A DNA stretch of 15,902 nucleotides. Origin: Saccoglossus kowalevskii (Eukaryota > Hemichordata > Enteropneusta > Harrimaniidae). How positions within the stretch are numbered: position 1 is the first letter of the stretch; the number at the start of each line of letters is the position of its first letter. Under the pieces are notes generated by a model. That model had not been told where the DNA came from, searched no databases, and saw nothing but the letters and a program-made list of their open reading frames with translations. A program made the translations under genes and the position numbers. The stretch covers positions 609,114 to 625,015 of the forward strand of contig NW_003140313.1 in NCBI RefSeq assembly GCF_000003605.2, given 5' to 3'. This document shows positions 15,843-15,902 of the stretch, in pieces.

Positions 15843-15902
15843 ATGGATGACAATATGACTCTGAATGACTTTAAGCGATGGAAAGTTTATGCACTGAAAG
15901 CA
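15843..15902 (+). CDS. Possible start of a plus-strand ORF (partial)
   Basis: The ATG at 15843 opens 20 codons to the window end without a stop: MDDNMTL, then DFKRWKVYALK. The D-F-x-x-W-x-V-x-A-L-K pattern recalls the start of SAP-like helices found in some invertebrate DNA-binding or transposon-encoded proteins. An AG at 15837-15838 (TGATTTTAG) could also be an acceptor. The RFX and CCAAT motifs upstream support a promoter. The evidence is short, so this is tentative. Confidence 0.35.
   Translation, partial: MDDNMTLNDFKRWKVYALKA

Overview
This is eukaryotic genomic DNA from an animal. It is AT-rich, with GT-AG introns of roughly 70-900 bases, a Ty3/gypsy retroelement remnant, tRNA-derived SINE-like pieces and a hAT-like MITE. 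The main gene combines HYR, von Willebrand D (vWD), C8, TIL, CCP/sushi, EGF, FN3 and VWC modules. Such mosaics are common in marine invertebrate deuterostomes (echinoderm, hemichordate, amphioxus type), but the species cannot be fixed from sequence alone.

Layout from left to right. Bases 1-882 hold a collapsed Ty3/gypsy element on the minus strand: an LTR start at the window edge, an AT-rich microsatellite, and an intact RNase H domain with the end of reverse transcriptase, but no integrase. Bases 881-1270 are a minisatellite of exactly 26 units of 15 bases. Bases 1368-12628 hold one large minus-strand gene that I resolve into 24 coding exons. It starts at a TATA box near 12695 and a signal-peptide exon at 12628. 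Its 3' end was not found and may lie beyond the left edge. Bases 12700-15840 are non-coding upstream DNA with a 163-bp hAT-like MITE (14624-14786), a GC-rich patch with a DR4-like hormone-receptor half-site pair, and a perfect RFX X-box palindrome with CCAAT (15724-15741). A possible plus-strand ORF starts at 15843 and runs off the right edge.

The predicted protein, N to C: signal peptide; a Cys-rich module resembling the PCSK9 C-terminal repeats; FN3; EGF; FN3; HYR; a complete vWD-C8-TIL cassette; an EGF-like module; about 11 CCP/sushi modules in one 1.95-kb exon; EGF; the first half of a second vWD; VWC; and a C-terminal region with an RRRR furin-type motif. It should be a secreted or surface adhesion, mucus, matrix or recognition protein.

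The most striking point is that nearly all splice signals and exon phases are intact while several exons carry single-base deletions and in-frame stops. At least four of the deletions are one missing A (plus strand) beside an A run. This is either a recent pseudogene or uncorrected assembly indels, and raw reads or RNA would decide.
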